A stretch of DNA of 64,000 bases, taken from an uncultured Actinomycetes bacterium (GTDB lineage: Bacteria; Actinomycetota; Coriobacteriia; Coriobacteriales; Atopobiaceae). The notes beneath the pieces were generated by a model, which saw only the letters and a list, made by a program, of their open reading frames with translations, was not told the DNA's origin and did no database searches. How positions within the stretch are numbered: the first letter of the stretch is position 1; each line of letters begins with the position of its first letter. Position numbers and translations under genes: made by a program. The stretch is taken from contig OMWB01000014.1 in NCBI GenBank assembly GCA_900314645.1, positions 53,384-117,383 on the forward strand, written 5' to 3'. Positions 42,997-51,616 of this stretch are shown here, piece after piece.

Positions 42997-43992
42997 ATGG
43001 TTACCATCTGCGTTGACGCCATGGGAGGCGATTCGGGCACCGAGGTCGTGCTTGAGGGCATTGCCCAGGCGCTCGAGGCGGACGACCAGCTTCAGGTGCT
43101 GGTCGCTGGCGACGAGGCCGTGATCACCGCTTTCTGTGAGGAGCACGAGCGTGCGCTACCGCTCGTCACCACCGAGGTCATCGGTATGGGCGAGCATCCT
43201 GCGACGGCCGTGCGTGCCAAGAAGGACTCGAGCATCGTGCAGGGCTGCCTCGCGGTGCGCCACGGCGAGGCCGATGGCTTCTTCTCCGCGGGCTCGACCG
43301 GTGCCATTCTGGTTGCCGCGTCGTTGAACGTGGGCCGTGTGCAGGGCATCAAGCGTGCGGCGCTCGCTACGGCCATTCCGGGTGCCACGGGACATCGCAC
43401 CGTGATGATTGACATGGGCGCCAACGCCGACACGAACGAAGACATGATCGTGCAGTTCGCTCACATGGGGCGAGCCTATGCGAAGGTGACGCTCGGCGTC
43501 GCCGAGCCGACGGTCGCCCTGCTCTCCAACGGTGAGGAAGAAACCAAGGGCTCTGAGCAGGCAATTGCCTTCCATCAGGCGCTCAAGGCGGCGGGTGGCG
43601 ACAGCTGGTTTGCCGGCAATGCCGAGGGAACCGATCTGCTGGCTGGCCGCTACGACGTCATCGTGAGTGACGGCTTCACGGGAAACGTCGCCCTGAAGAC
43701 GCTCGAGGGTACCGCCAAGTACATCGTGGGCTGCATCAAGGCGGCCACCAAGAAGTCCCCGCTCATGGCCATCGGCGCCCTTCTGCTGAAGCCGGCCATC
43801 AAGGCCGTGGCGGCCGACCTCTCGGGTGACGAGTACGGCGGCGCCGTGCTCCTGGGCCTGAAGGCTCCCGTCATCATCGGTCACGGCGCTACGAGTGCCC
43901 TGGCCGTGAAGAACGGCGCGCTCGTCTGCGCCAAGGCCGTGCGCGAGGGCCTCGTGGACAAGATCGCCGCCGACGTCGCCGCCGAAGAGTGA
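42997..43992 (+). CDS. plsX: Phosphate acyltransferase PlsX
   Basis: 331 residues. VDAMGGDSGTEVVLEG is the N-terminal signature, and GFFSAGSTGAILVAA with HRTVMIDMGANAD are core blocks. It converts acyl-ACP to acyl-phosphate for PlsY, or accepts acyl-phosphate made by FakA. It is near acpP, its acyl carrier. The stop TGA shares its last base with the start of the perfect palindrome at 43992-44058. Confidence 0.97.
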   Translation: MVTICVDAMGGDSGTEVVLEGIAQALEADDQLQVLVAGDEAVITAFCEEHERALPLVTTEVIGMGEHPATAVRAKKDSSIVQGCLAVRHGEADGFFSAGSTGAILVAASLNVGRVQGIKRAALATAIPGATGHRTVMIDMGANADTNEDMIVQFAHMGRAYAKVTLGVAEPTVALLSNGEEETKGSEQAIAFHQALKAAGGDSWFAGNAEGTDLLAGRYDVIVSDGFTGNVALKTLEGTAKYIVGCIKAATKKSPLMAIGALLLKPAIKAVAADLSGDEYGGAVLLGLKAPVIIGHGATSALAVKNGALVCAKAVREGLVDKIAADVAAEE

Positions 43993-44058
43993 GTGACCTT
44001 TGGGGGTAGCCCCTTTCGGTCACTGAGTGACCGAAAGGGGCTACCCCCAAAGGTCACT
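43992..44058. repeat. Perfect 33-bp palindrome with one-base loop
   Basis: Arms 43992-44024 and 44026-44058 are exactly complementary around the single base 44025. Each arm reads AGTGACC-N19-GGTCACT, so each arm itself has short inverted ends, the same design as the TGTTGAC class. It follows plsX and precedes the acpP promoter. No T-run is present. Confidence 0.95.
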
Positions 44059-44098
44059 CTGTCGTACCTGCTGTTTCTGTCGCGTTGGAGTGCAAGAC

Positions 44099-44127
44099 TT
44101 CACATTTACCGCGTGGATGCTCACAAT
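44099..44127 (+). promoter_or_regulatory. Candidate promoter of acpP
   Basis: TTCACA (44099-44104) and CACAAT (44122-44127) are separated by exactly 17 bp, 56 bp before the acpP start. Confidence 0.5.
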
Positions 44128-44183
44128 AAATCTGTTAGACCGTGTCAATAGTGCCCGACCGGGCTTGACCCAAGGAGACTCCC

Positions 44184-44420
44184 ATGGACCGCTCCGAGAT
44201 CTTCAACAAGGTTATCGAGGTTACGAGCGATTCGCTGGACGTTGATGCCAGCGAGCTCAACGAGCAGACTGACTTCAAGCAGCTTGGTGCCGATTCCTTC
44301 GACCTGCTTGAGCTCGTCACCGCCTTTGAGGACGAGTTTGGTGCCACGATGGATGACGAGAAGCTCGCCACCATCACCACGATTGGCGACGCCGTCGATG
44401 CTATCGAGCAGGCCCTGTAG
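44184..44420 (+). CDS. acpP: Acyl carrier protein
   Basis: 78 residues, acidic, all-helical. GADSFDLLELV contains the serine that carries 4'-phosphopantetheine; here the Ser is followed by Phe-Asp-Leu-Leu instead of the usual Leu-Asp-xx-Glu, a minor variation. It carries acyl chains for fatty-acid synthesis and for PlsX. rnc starts 11 bases downstream. Confidence 0.96.
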   Translation: MDRSEIFNKVIEVTSDSLDVDASELNEQTDFKQLGADSFDLLELVTAFEDEFGATMDDEKLATITTIGDAVDAIEQAL

Positions 44421-44431
44421 GAGGCTGGCTC

Positions 44432-45154
44432 TTGAAGCTCCACCGTCGCGTCAAGGCCGTTGAGGAGATCATCGGCTACGAATTCCAGAACAAGGACCTC
44501 ATCGCCTCGGCCGTGACGCATCCGTCAGCGGCCGAGGGGATGCCTGTCTCGGCATCCTACGAGCGACTCGAGTTCTTGGGTGACGCCGTGCTGGGCGCCA
44601 TGGTCGCGCGTGAGGTGTTCGAGCGCTTCCCGGGCATGGACGAGGGCCAGCTCACGGACCTCAAGATCGCGCTCGTCTCGGGCAAGATGCTCTCGAGCGT
44701 CTCTGAGGAGCTTGGTCTCTCGGAGTACATCCTCTTTGGCGTGTCCGAGCTGGGCACCAACACGCGTGGCATGAAGTCCGCGCTCGAGGACGTGTTCGAG
44801 GCCATCGTGGGCGCCCTCTACATCGACGGAGGCTACGACGCCGCGCATGACTTCGTTATGCGCATGCTGGGCGAGTACATGATCCCTGAGACCATCCGCC
44901 GCTTCATGAACCCCAAGACGCACCTACAAGAGATTGTGCAGGGCGGAAACATCAGGAAGACTCCCAGCTACAAGCTCGAGTCAACCTCGGGGCCGGCCCA
45001 TGCGCAGCGCTTCACGTCGGTGGTGCTCATCGACGGACGGCGCATCGGGCGCGGAACGGGCAGTTCCAAGAAGGAGTCTGAGAACGCCGCAGCGGCCGAT
45101 GCCATTCGCCGCATCGAGGAAGATCCCCACAACGTGTGGGCTGACATGGAATAG
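44432..45154 (+). CDS. rnc: Ribonuclease III
   Basis: 240 residues from TTG 44432, which is preceded by TAGGAGG. YERLEFLGDAVLG is the nuclease signature with catalytic acidic residues, and ALEDVFEAIVGALYIDGG supplies the second acidic set. A double-stranded-RNA-binding domain occupies about 160-230 (HLQEIVQGG...GSSKKESENAAAADAI). It processes rRNA and cuts structured RNA, so it may act on the long palindromes found nearby if they are transcribed. smc follows 15 bases later. Confidence 0.97.
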   Translation: MKLHRRVKAVEEIIGYEFQNKDLIASAVTHPSAAEGMPVSASYERLEFLGDAVLGAMVAREVFERFPGMDEGQLTDLKIALVSGKMLSSVSEELGLSEYILFGVSELGTNTRGMKSALEDVFEAIVGALYIDGGYDAAHDFVMRMLGEYMIPETIRRFMNPKTHLQEIVQGGNIRKTPSYKLESTSGPAHAQRFTSVVLIDGRRIGRGTGSSKKESENAAAADAIRRIEEDPHNVWADME

Positions 45155-45169
45155 CGGGGAAGGCTGGCC

Positions 45170-48100
45170 GTGTACCTCAAGTCGCTCACGCTCAAGGGAT
45201 TCAAGTCGTTCGCCGACAAGACGACGATGGTCTTCGACCCAGGCCTCACCGTGGTGGTGGGTCCTAACGGGTCGGGCAAGTCGAACATCTCCGACGCCAT
45301 CCTGTGGGTCTTGGGCGAGCAGAGCGCGAAGATGCTGCGCGGCCAGGCCATGGAGGATGTCATCTTCTCAGGCTCCTCCGCGCGCCAGCCCGTGGGCGTT
45401 GCCGAGGTCACGCTCGTGCTCGACAATTCCGACCACACCCTCGCCATCGACTTCTCCGAGGTGGCGATCACGCGCCGCATGTTCCGTTCGGGGGAGTCCG
45501 AGTACCTCATCAACAACGCGCCGTCGCGCCTGATGGACATCACCGACATCCTGCATGACTCGGGACTCGGCAAGGAGACACACTCCATCATCAGCCAGGG
45601 CAAGCTTGACTCCATCCTGGCGAGCCGTCCCGAGGACCGCCGCGAGCTCATCGAGGAGGCCGCGGGCATCGCCAAGCACCGCCGCCGCAAGGAGCGCTCG
45701 GAGCGCAAGCTTCGTAGCATGGAGGAGCACCTGACCCGCGCGAAGGACATCTCGCGCGAGATCAACCGCCAGCTGGGGCCGCTCGAGCGTCAGGTGAACA
45801 AGGCGAAGCGCCACCACGACCTCAAGACGCAGCTCGCGGACCTCTCCACCACGCTTGCCGTGGATGACCTGCGCCAGCTGCAGGCTCGCTACAACCAGCT
45901 GACGGCGCGTCAGCGCGAGGCCGACGCAGCCGTGGAGCTCGCGCAGCTCCGCCTGGACGAGAAGTCCGCCGACCTCGAGCGTTACCAATCCCTTCTCGAG
46001 CAGAAGGGCATCTTTGTGGGCGACCTTGGCGAGCAGCGTCGCCGCATGCAGGACATCTTGGGCCGCATGGACTCTGACATGCGCCTGCTGGAGGAGAAGG
46101 GGAAGAACATGGTGGCGCGTCTCTCCGAGATGCGCATGACCCTCTCGTCCAGCAAGAAGCAGCGCGCCGAGGCCGCGGCCGAGCACGAGCGCGTGAGCGC
46201 CGAGTACGCGGACGCCAAGGTGCGCGCCCGCGAGCTGCAGGACCGCCTCGACGAGCTGGTTCCCGAAGCAAAGCGTGCCACCGAGCTCAGGCGCTCCCTG
46301 GGCGCCAAGCAGGCGCAGCTCACCGCAGACCAGCGTGCGGCGCAGCGTGAGGCCGATGCCGAGACGCTCGCCTACGCGAAGCTGCGCGACCAGATCGCAA
46401 GTGCCGAGACGCAGGACCAGATGTTTGCGAGCCGTCTTGCGCAGATCTCGGAACAGATTGAGACCGCTAACGAGGCCCTGGTAGAGCGGGGTGAGCGCAA
46501 GGCTGAGGTCACCGCGGGCCTCGAGGCGGCCACCGCTGCCGCGGACGCCGCGGGAGCCGCCATCCATAGCGCGCAGGACGCAGTCGCCGCGGCGCGCAAG
46601 GAGGAGGGCACCGCTCGCTTGCGCCTGCAGGAGGCCCGCGCCACGCTCTCCGCTCTGGAGAAGGTCGACGAGCAGAGCGCGAACGCAAGCGCCCTCACGG
46701 CGGCCTTGGCATCGCGTTCACAAGGGCTTGTCGAGTGCCGCCTGGCAGACCTCATCGAGGCTCCGGCCGAGCTTGAGTCGCTGGTGGAGCGCCTTCTGGG
46801 CGACGATTTGGCCGCCTTCGTGGTTGCTGACTCGGCGTCTGCCGCCTCGCTGGCCGAGACGGCCGAGGGGCTCTCGGGTACAGCAGGACGCGCGACGATT
46901 GTCTCGCATCGGGCTGAGACGGCACCCGTGGGCGTCGATGCACCCGGCGAGTCGCTGCTCGCTCAGCTGAGCATTCCTGCCGCGGCCGAGGGCATCGCTG
47001 CGGCACTTCTTGGTGACGTTCGCCTGGTGGCTGACGCAACGGCGGCCGTGCGCGCCCATGACGAGGCGCCTGCCTTCACGTATGTGACGCCCACGGGTGT
47101 CACGGTGTTGGCGGACGGTCGCATCGTGGTGGGAGGAACCGCTGGCGCGGAGAGTGGCGCGCTCGAGCGTAAGCGCCGCATGCGCGCGCTGCGCGAGAGC
47201 CTCGACGGCCTTGAGACGGGTCTGCGTGACGCATCGAGACGCGTGGCCGAGGCCGAGACCGCGCTTGCGGAGGCGCGTGACCGCAGCGCCCATGCGAAGG
47301 GCGACGTGGCGCGCCTGCGCGGCGAGCTCTCATCCGTGACTGCCGAGATTGGTCGCCTCGAGGCGCAGCGCAACCAGGCCACCTCTGAGCAGGCGCAGGT
47401 CTCGAAGCGCCGTGCTGTGGCCTCCGAGAAGGCCGACGAGGCACGTCCCCAGATCGAGCGTCACAAGGCCGCTGCCGACGCTGCCGAGGCACGCGCCACC
47501 GAGCTGGGCCGTCAACTGGTCGAGGTCTCCGAGGAGCGAAGCCAGGCATCGCGTGCCGAGAACGACGCGAGCGCGCGGGTCGCCGATGCGCGTCTGCATC
47601 TCGCCACCATCGTCGAGCGCCGCAACCACCTCGCCGTGCGCGAGGAGGAGCTGGCCAACACGGTGGCCGCCATCGACCGCCGCGTGGAGACCACGACGCG
47701 CACCGCGCGCTCTCTTGATGTGCTGCGCCTGCGCGTTGACCCCCTGCACGAGCGCTATGTGGCCGTGCACGACCGAGCCCTTGCCTGGGATGCCCGCTTG
47801 CGCGACCGCGCCTCGCTTGCCGAGGCAGACTCTGACTCGCTGAAGACGACCATCGCCGAGGCACGCGAGGCCGTGAACGAAGCCTCACAGCAGCTTGAGC
47901 GTGCCAAGAGCATCGCGAACGACCTCAGGGTTGACCTCGGCCGTATCGAGGTGCAGGTCGAGGGTGCCCTCAAGGACATCACGGCGTACGGCTGGATTCT
48001 GGAGGACGCGCTCGCGCTGCCTGAGCCGGATAATCGCGAGGTCATGGAGCGTACGGTGGAGAAGCTGCGTCGGCAGCTCGACAGCATCGGTCCGGTCAAC

Positions 48101-48706
48101 GAGGTCGCCATGGACGAGTACCTGCGCCTGAAGCAGCGCGCGGACTACATCGCCGAGCAGGTGGCCGACCTCGAGAGCGCCAAGAAGTCGCTCGCAAAGA
48201 TCACGAGCGCCATCGAGCGTAAGATGCGCCGTCAGTTCTTGGTGGTGTTTGACCAGGTAAACGCCAACTTTGCCGAGGTCTTTGGGATGCTCTTCCCAGG
48301 CGGTCACGCCCACATCGAGCTGACGGACCCCGATCACATCACCGAGACGGGCATCGAGATCGTGGCGCAGCCGCGCGGAAAGAAGATCCAGAAGATGATG
48401 CTGATGAGCGGCGGCGAGAAGTCTTTGACCGCTCTGGCATTACTCTTTGCCGTGTACCGCACGCGTACGGTACCATTCTATGTGTTCGACGAGGTCGAGG
48501 CCGCGCTGGACGACTCGAACCTCTCCAAGCTGCTCGATGCCATCGAGCAGCTCAAGACGGTCACGCAGCTTATCGTGATCAGTCACCAGCGGCGTACGAT
48601 GGAGCAGGCGGACGTGCTGTATGGCGTGTCGATGCAGGCCGACGGCGTGAGTCACGTGGTCAGCCAGCGCCTGGACAAGGTGACAGGAAAGGTGGTGGAG
48701 AGCTGA
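45170..48706 (+). CDS. smc: Chromosome segregation SMC protein
   Basis: 1178 residues from GTG 45170. VVGPNGSGKSNISDAILWVL is Walker A, two long coiled coils flank a hinge at about 500-650, and LMSGGEKSLTALALLFAV (signature) with YVFDEVEAALDD (Walker B) close the C-terminal head. It condenses and segregates the chromosome with ScpA/ScpB, which are not in the window. The stop overlaps the ftsY start (TGATG). Confidence 0.97.
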   Translation: MYLKSLTLKGFKSFADKTTMVFDPGLTVVVGPNGSGKSNISDAILWVLGEQSAKMLRGQAMEDVIFSGSSARQPVGVAEVTLVLDNSDHTLAIDFSEVAITRRMFRSGESEYLINNAPSRLMDITDILHDSGLGKETHSIISQGKLDSILASRPEDRRELIEEAAGIAKHRRRKERSERKLRSMEEHLTRAKDISREINRQLGPLERQVNKAKRHHDLKTQLADLSTTLAVDDLRQLQARYNQLTARQREADAAVELAQLRLDEKSADLERYQSLLEQKGIFVGDLGEQRRRMQDILGRMDSDMRLLEEKGKNMVARLSEMRMTLSSSKKQRAEAAAEHERVSAEYADAKVRARELQDRLDELVPEAKRATELRRSLGAKQAQLTADQRAAQREADAETLAYAKLRDQIASAETQDQMFASRLAQISEQIETANEALVERGERKAEVTAGLEAATAAADAAGAAIHSAQDAVAAARKEEGTARLRLQEARATLSALEKVDEQSANASALTAALASRSQGLVECRLADLIEAPAELESLVERLLGDDLAAFVVADSASAASLAETAEGLSGTAGRATIVSHRAETAPVGVDAPGESLLAQLSIPAAAEGIAAALLGDVRLVADATAAVRAHDEAPAFTYVTPTGVTVLADGRIVVGGTAGAESGALERKRRMRALRESLDGLETGLRDASRRVAEAETALAEARDRSAHAKGDVARLRGELSSVTAEIGRLEAQRNQATSEQAQVSKRRAVASEKADEARPQIERHKAAADAAEARATELGRQLVEVSEERSQASRAENDASARVADARLHLATIVERRNHLAVREEELANTVAAIDRRVETTTRTARSLDVLRLRVDPLHERYVAVHDRALAWDARLRDRASLAEADSDSLKTTIAEAREAVNEASQQLERAKSIANDLRVDLGRIEVQVEGALKDITAYGWILEDALALPEPDNREVMERTVEKLRRQLDSIGPVNEVAMDEYLRLKQRADYIAEQVADLESAKKSLAKITSAIERKMRRQFLVVFDQVNANFAEVFGMLFPGGHAHIELTDPDHITETGIEIVAQPRGKKIQKMMLMSGGEKSLTALALLFAVYRTRTVPFYVFDEVEAALDDSNLSKLLDAIEQLKTVTQLIVISHQRRTMEQADVLYGVSMQADGVSHVVSQRLDKVTGKVVES

Positions 48707-49611
48707 TGGGTCTGCGTGAATCCCTGATGAGGGGCCTCTCGCGTTCTCGCGAGGCGATCTCCGAGATCTTCTATATGGGTGGCGAGGTAGACGAGACCTT
48801 CTGGGAGGACCTCGAGGACACCCTCGTCATGGCCGACATGGGTGCCGAGGTCGCCATGCGGGTGACCGACGACCTGCGCGAGCAGGCGGCTCGCGAGGGC
48901 CTGCGCACGGCGCGCCAGCTGCGCGAGGCGCTTGCGCAGCGACTCTCCAAGGAGCTCACGCCCGCAAAGCGCGACCCCTTCCGCGCACTGCCTTCGTGCG
49001 TGCTCTTTGTGGGCATCAATGGTGCCGGCAAGACCACCACGGTGGGCAAGCTGGCCAACGAGGCCCTGAGCCTGGGCATCAAGCCGCTCATCGGCGCGGG
49101 CGACACCTTCCGTGCCGCCGCCATCGAGCAGCTGCAGGTGTGGGGCGAGCGCTCGGGCGTCGAGGTCATCACGCGCGAGCGTGGCGCGGACCCGGCCAGC
49201 GTCTGCTACGAAGTGATTGACGAGGCGGAGAAGCGTGGCTCTGAGCTCGTGCTCATCGACACGGCAGGCCGCCTGCATACCTCTCCGGAGCTCATGCGCG
49301 AGCTCGCCAAGGTGGTCAACGTCACGCGCAAGCGCGCCAAGATGCCCGTGTGGGTGGTGCTGGTCGTGGATGCCACCACGGGTCAGAATGGCCTCAACCA
49401 GGCCCGCGAGTTCAACCAGGCGCTTGACCTCGACGGTCTCATCGTCACTAAGCTGGACGGCACGGCCAAGGGCGGCATCGTGGTTGCCATCAGCCACGAG
49501 CTGCAGTTGCCCATCTGGCGTATCGGCGTGGGCGAGGGCATCGACGACCTGCAGCCGTTCGACGCGCTCGAGTTTGCCCGCGCGCTGGTGGGGGAGACCG
49601 AGGGCCTCTAG
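48706..49611 (+). CDS. ftsY: Signal recognition particle receptor FtsY
   Basis: 301 residues, the short form without the acidic A domain. VGINGAGKTTTVGKLA (G1), DTFRAAAIEQL (insertion-box start), LIDTAGRLHT (G3) and TKLDGTAKGG (G4 region) define the SRP-type GTPase NG domain. It docks ribosome-SRP complexes at the membrane with Ffh, encoded just downstream. It is coupled to smc by a one-base overlap. Confidence 0.97.
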   Translation: MGLRESLMRGLSRSREAISEIFYMGGEVDETFWEDLEDTLVMADMGAEVAMRVTDDLREQAAREGLRTARQLREALAQRLSKELTPAKRDPFRALPSCVLFVGINGAGKTTTVGKLANEALSLGIKPLIGAGDTFRAAAIEQLQVWGERSGVEVITRERGADPASVCYEVIDEAEKRGSELVLIDTAGRLHTSPELMRELAKVVNVTRKRAKMPVWVVLVVDATTGQNGLNQAREFNQALDLDGLIVTKLDGTAKGGIVVAISHELQLPIWRIGVGEGIDDLQPFDALEFARALVGETEGL

Positions 49612-49638
49612 GCCAAGCACCAAGAAAGCAACCAACCG

Positions 49639-49665
49639 CACCACAAGGGTACGACCCTTGTGGTG
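49639..49665 (+). terminator. Hairpin between ftsY and ffh
   Basis: CACCACAAGGGT (49639-49650) pairs perfectly with ACCCTTGTGGTG (49654-49665) across a 3-nt loop. No T-run follows. It could end the rnc-smc-ftsY transcript. Confidence 0.55.
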
Positions 49666-49752
49666 CATTGCGACAGACGGGCCTCGTTGGTGGGCACAAT
49701 GGGGTATCCTCTTAGGATGAAGAGCACAGCTACGGCATAGGAGAAGCATCAC

Positions 49753-51165
49753 ATGGCAGTCTTCAGCAGCCTTTCCGACCGACTCCAAGACACCTTTGAC
49801 CGCCTGCGCGGCAAGGGGCGTCTCACTGAGGATGACATCAATGCCGCGATGCGCGAGATCCGCATGGCGCTCCTCGAGGCGGACGTCAACTATCGCGTCG
49901 TGAAGAACTTCGTCTCCGCATGCAAGGAGAAGTGCATGACGGCAGACGTGCTGGACTCCCTGACGCCGGCACAGAACGTCGTGCGTATCGTACTTGACCA
50001 GCTCACCCAGCTGCTCGGCTCCACCGAGTCCAAGCTGGTGCTTGCCCAGAACCGCACGCCCAACGTGATCATGCTCGTCGGCCTGCAGGGCTCCGGTAAG
50101 ACCACGGCAGCGGCCAAACTGGCCTACCTGCTCAAGGGCCAGGGGCGCAGCCCCCTTCTGGCAGCCTGCGACGTGCACCGTCCCGCGGCTGCGGACCAGC
50201 TGGCCACGCTCGGTAGCGAGATCGGCGTACCGGTCTATCGAGGCGATGGCGTGGACGCGGTCAAGATCGCGAACGAGTCCATCCGCTACGCCGTCGATCA
50301 CCTGAACGACGTGGTCATCGTCGACACCGCAGGCCGCCTGCAGATCGACGAAGAGATGATGGCGGAGGCCGTCGACATCAAGAACGCCGTGAAGCCCGAC
50401 CAGATCCTCATGGTGGTCGACGCCATGACCGGCCAGGACATCGTCAACGTGGTGCGCACCTTCGCGGAACGCGTCGACTTTGACGGCGTCATCATGTCCA
50501 AGCTCGACGGCGACGCCCGTGGTGGCGGCGCGCTCTCCGTGCGTGAGGTGACGGGCAAGCCCATCAAGTTCGTGAGCCAAGGCGAGAAGCCCGACTCGCT
50601 CGAGGTCTTCCACCCTGACCGCATGGCCAAGCGTATCCTGGGCATGGGTGACGTGGTGGGCATCATCGAGCAGGCCCAGAAGGTTGCCGACGAGCAGGAC
50701 GTCATCAACGCGGAGCGCATGCTGCGCGAGGGCTTCACGATGGACGACATGCTCGACCAGATGAACCAGATCCGCAAGATGGGCGGCCTCTCGAAGCTCA
50801 TCGGCATGATTCCGGGTGGCGACCGCGCGTTGGCGCAGATGGGCGGCAATCTGGACGAGAGCCAGATCACGCGCATCGAAGCCATGATTCGCTCGATGAC
50901 GCCGGAGGAGCGTCGTCAGCCCAAGAAGATCAACGGCCAGCGTCGCAAGCGCATCGCCGCAGGTTCCGGCCGCTCCATTCAGGAAGTCAACCAGCTCATG
51001 AAGCAGTGGAGCGAGATGAACAAGATGATGGGCAAGATGAAGGCCATGGCCAACGACATGGGCGGCAAGGGCGGCGGCTCCCGCAAAGCCCGTCGCCAGA
51101 TGCAATCCATGATGCGCAACATGGGCATGGGCGGGAACCCGGGCCGCGGCAACTTCCCGTTCTAA
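49753..51165 (+). CDS. ffh: Signal recognition particle protein Ffh
   Basis: 470 residues. An N domain (about 1-90) and G domain with GLQGSGKTTAAAKLA, DVHRPAAADQL, VDTAGRLQID and SKLDGDARGG are followed by the methionine-rich M domain (about 300-440), which binds signal peptides and 4.5S RNA. The tail is glycine/methionine-rich (MGMGGNPGRGNFPF). It starts 87 bp after the hairpin following ftsY and ends nine bases before a class A palindrome. Confidence 0.97.
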   Translation: MAVFSSLSDRLQDTFDRLRGKGRLTEDDINAAMREIRMALLEADVNYRVVKNFVSACKEKCMTADVLDSLTPAQNVVRIVLDQLTQLLGSTESKLVLAQNRTPNVIMLVGLQGSGKTTAAAKLAYLLKGQGRSPLLAACDVHRPAAADQLATLGSEIGVPVYRGDGVDAVKIANESIRYAVDHLNDVVIVDTAGRLQIDEEMMAEAVDIKNAVKPDQILMVVDAMTGQDIVNVVRTFAERVDFDGVIMSKLDGDARGGGALSVREVTGKPIKFVSQGEKPDSLEVFHPDRMAKRILGMGDVVGIIEQAQKVADEQDVINAERMLREGFTMDDMLDQMNQIRKMGGLSKLIGMIPGGDRALAQMGGNLDESQITRIEAMIRSMTPEERRQPKKINGQRRKRIAAGSGRSIQEVNQLMKQWSEMNKMMGKMKAMANDMGGKGGGSRKARRQMQSMMRNMGMGGNPGRGNFPF

Positions 51166-51174
51166 GCCGCCCGG

Positions 51175-51275
51175 CGCCTTTCCGTTCCTCCACGCTCAGA
51201 CAGTCCTCGAAAGCCCTCCTTCGCTGGCGCGAAGGAGGGCTTTCTGCGGAACTCGCGTGGAGGAACGGAAAGGCG
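51175..51275. repeat. Compound hairpin repeat, class A, copy 1
   Basis: From outside in: a 20-bp outer arm (51175-51194), the motif CTCAGACAGTCCTCG (51195-51209), a 15-bp inner arm beginning AAAGCCCTCC (51210-51224), a 4-nt loop, the inner arm (51229-51243), the motif CTGCGGAACTCG (51244-51255), and the outer arm (51256-51275). Both stems are perfect. The inner stem resembles a bidirectional terminator. It directly follows ffh. Confidence 0.95.
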
Positions 51276-51499
51276 GCTCCGATTACAAGGTCTGTGGTCG
51301 CGGCGTCCCGCCCATGCCCCGTGATTGCTGAAACCACATGTGAGAGTAGGGGTGCCATTCTAGGAAGGTGTTCCTTCCTGTAAGTCGCAGTTGGTAGAAC
51401 GTGAGACTCGCAGGTTGTTTGTGATTTGGGGGATGAGGAGCTCCCTTTGCCTGATGTGGCATGTGCGTCCCGCCTACGAGTCAGAGGCTTTGTCCCAGA
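51276..51499. other. Intergenic stretch between two class A repeats, no gene seen
   Basis: These 224 bp lie between the two oppositely oriented compound hairpins. A short AGGAAGG/CCTTCCT palindrome occurs near 51361-51380, and a D-arm-like AGTTGGTAGA near 51390 is not followed by a foldable tRNA. No convincing reading frame, promoter or RNA is present. Confidence 0.6.
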
Positions 51500-51604
51500 G
51501 GCGCCCGGCCTTCCCTCCACGCGAGTTCCGCAGAAGCCCCCGGTTCGCGCCAGCGAACCGGGGGCTCCGAGGACTGTCTGAGCGTGGAGGGAAGGCCGGG
51601 CGCC
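51500..51604. repeat. Compound hairpin repeat, class A, copy 2 (inverted)
   Basis: Outer arms of 22 bp (51500-51521 and 51583-51604) enclose CGAGTTCCGCAG (51522-51533), an inner stem (51534-51548 with 51553-51567, 14 of 15 paired), and CGAGGACTGTCTGAG (51568-51582). The two internal motifs are the exact reverse complements of those in copy 1, so it points the other way. It lies at the 3' end of the convergent L,D-transpeptidase gene. Confidence 0.95.
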
Positions 51605-51616
51605 CAGGCAACCTCA

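Noticed and set aside
51276..51499. tRNA-like stretch with a D-arm-type AGTTGGTAGA followed by GCAGGTTG
   Set aside because: No acceptor stem or anticodon arm can be drawn and the anticodon half is missing. Probably chance similarity.
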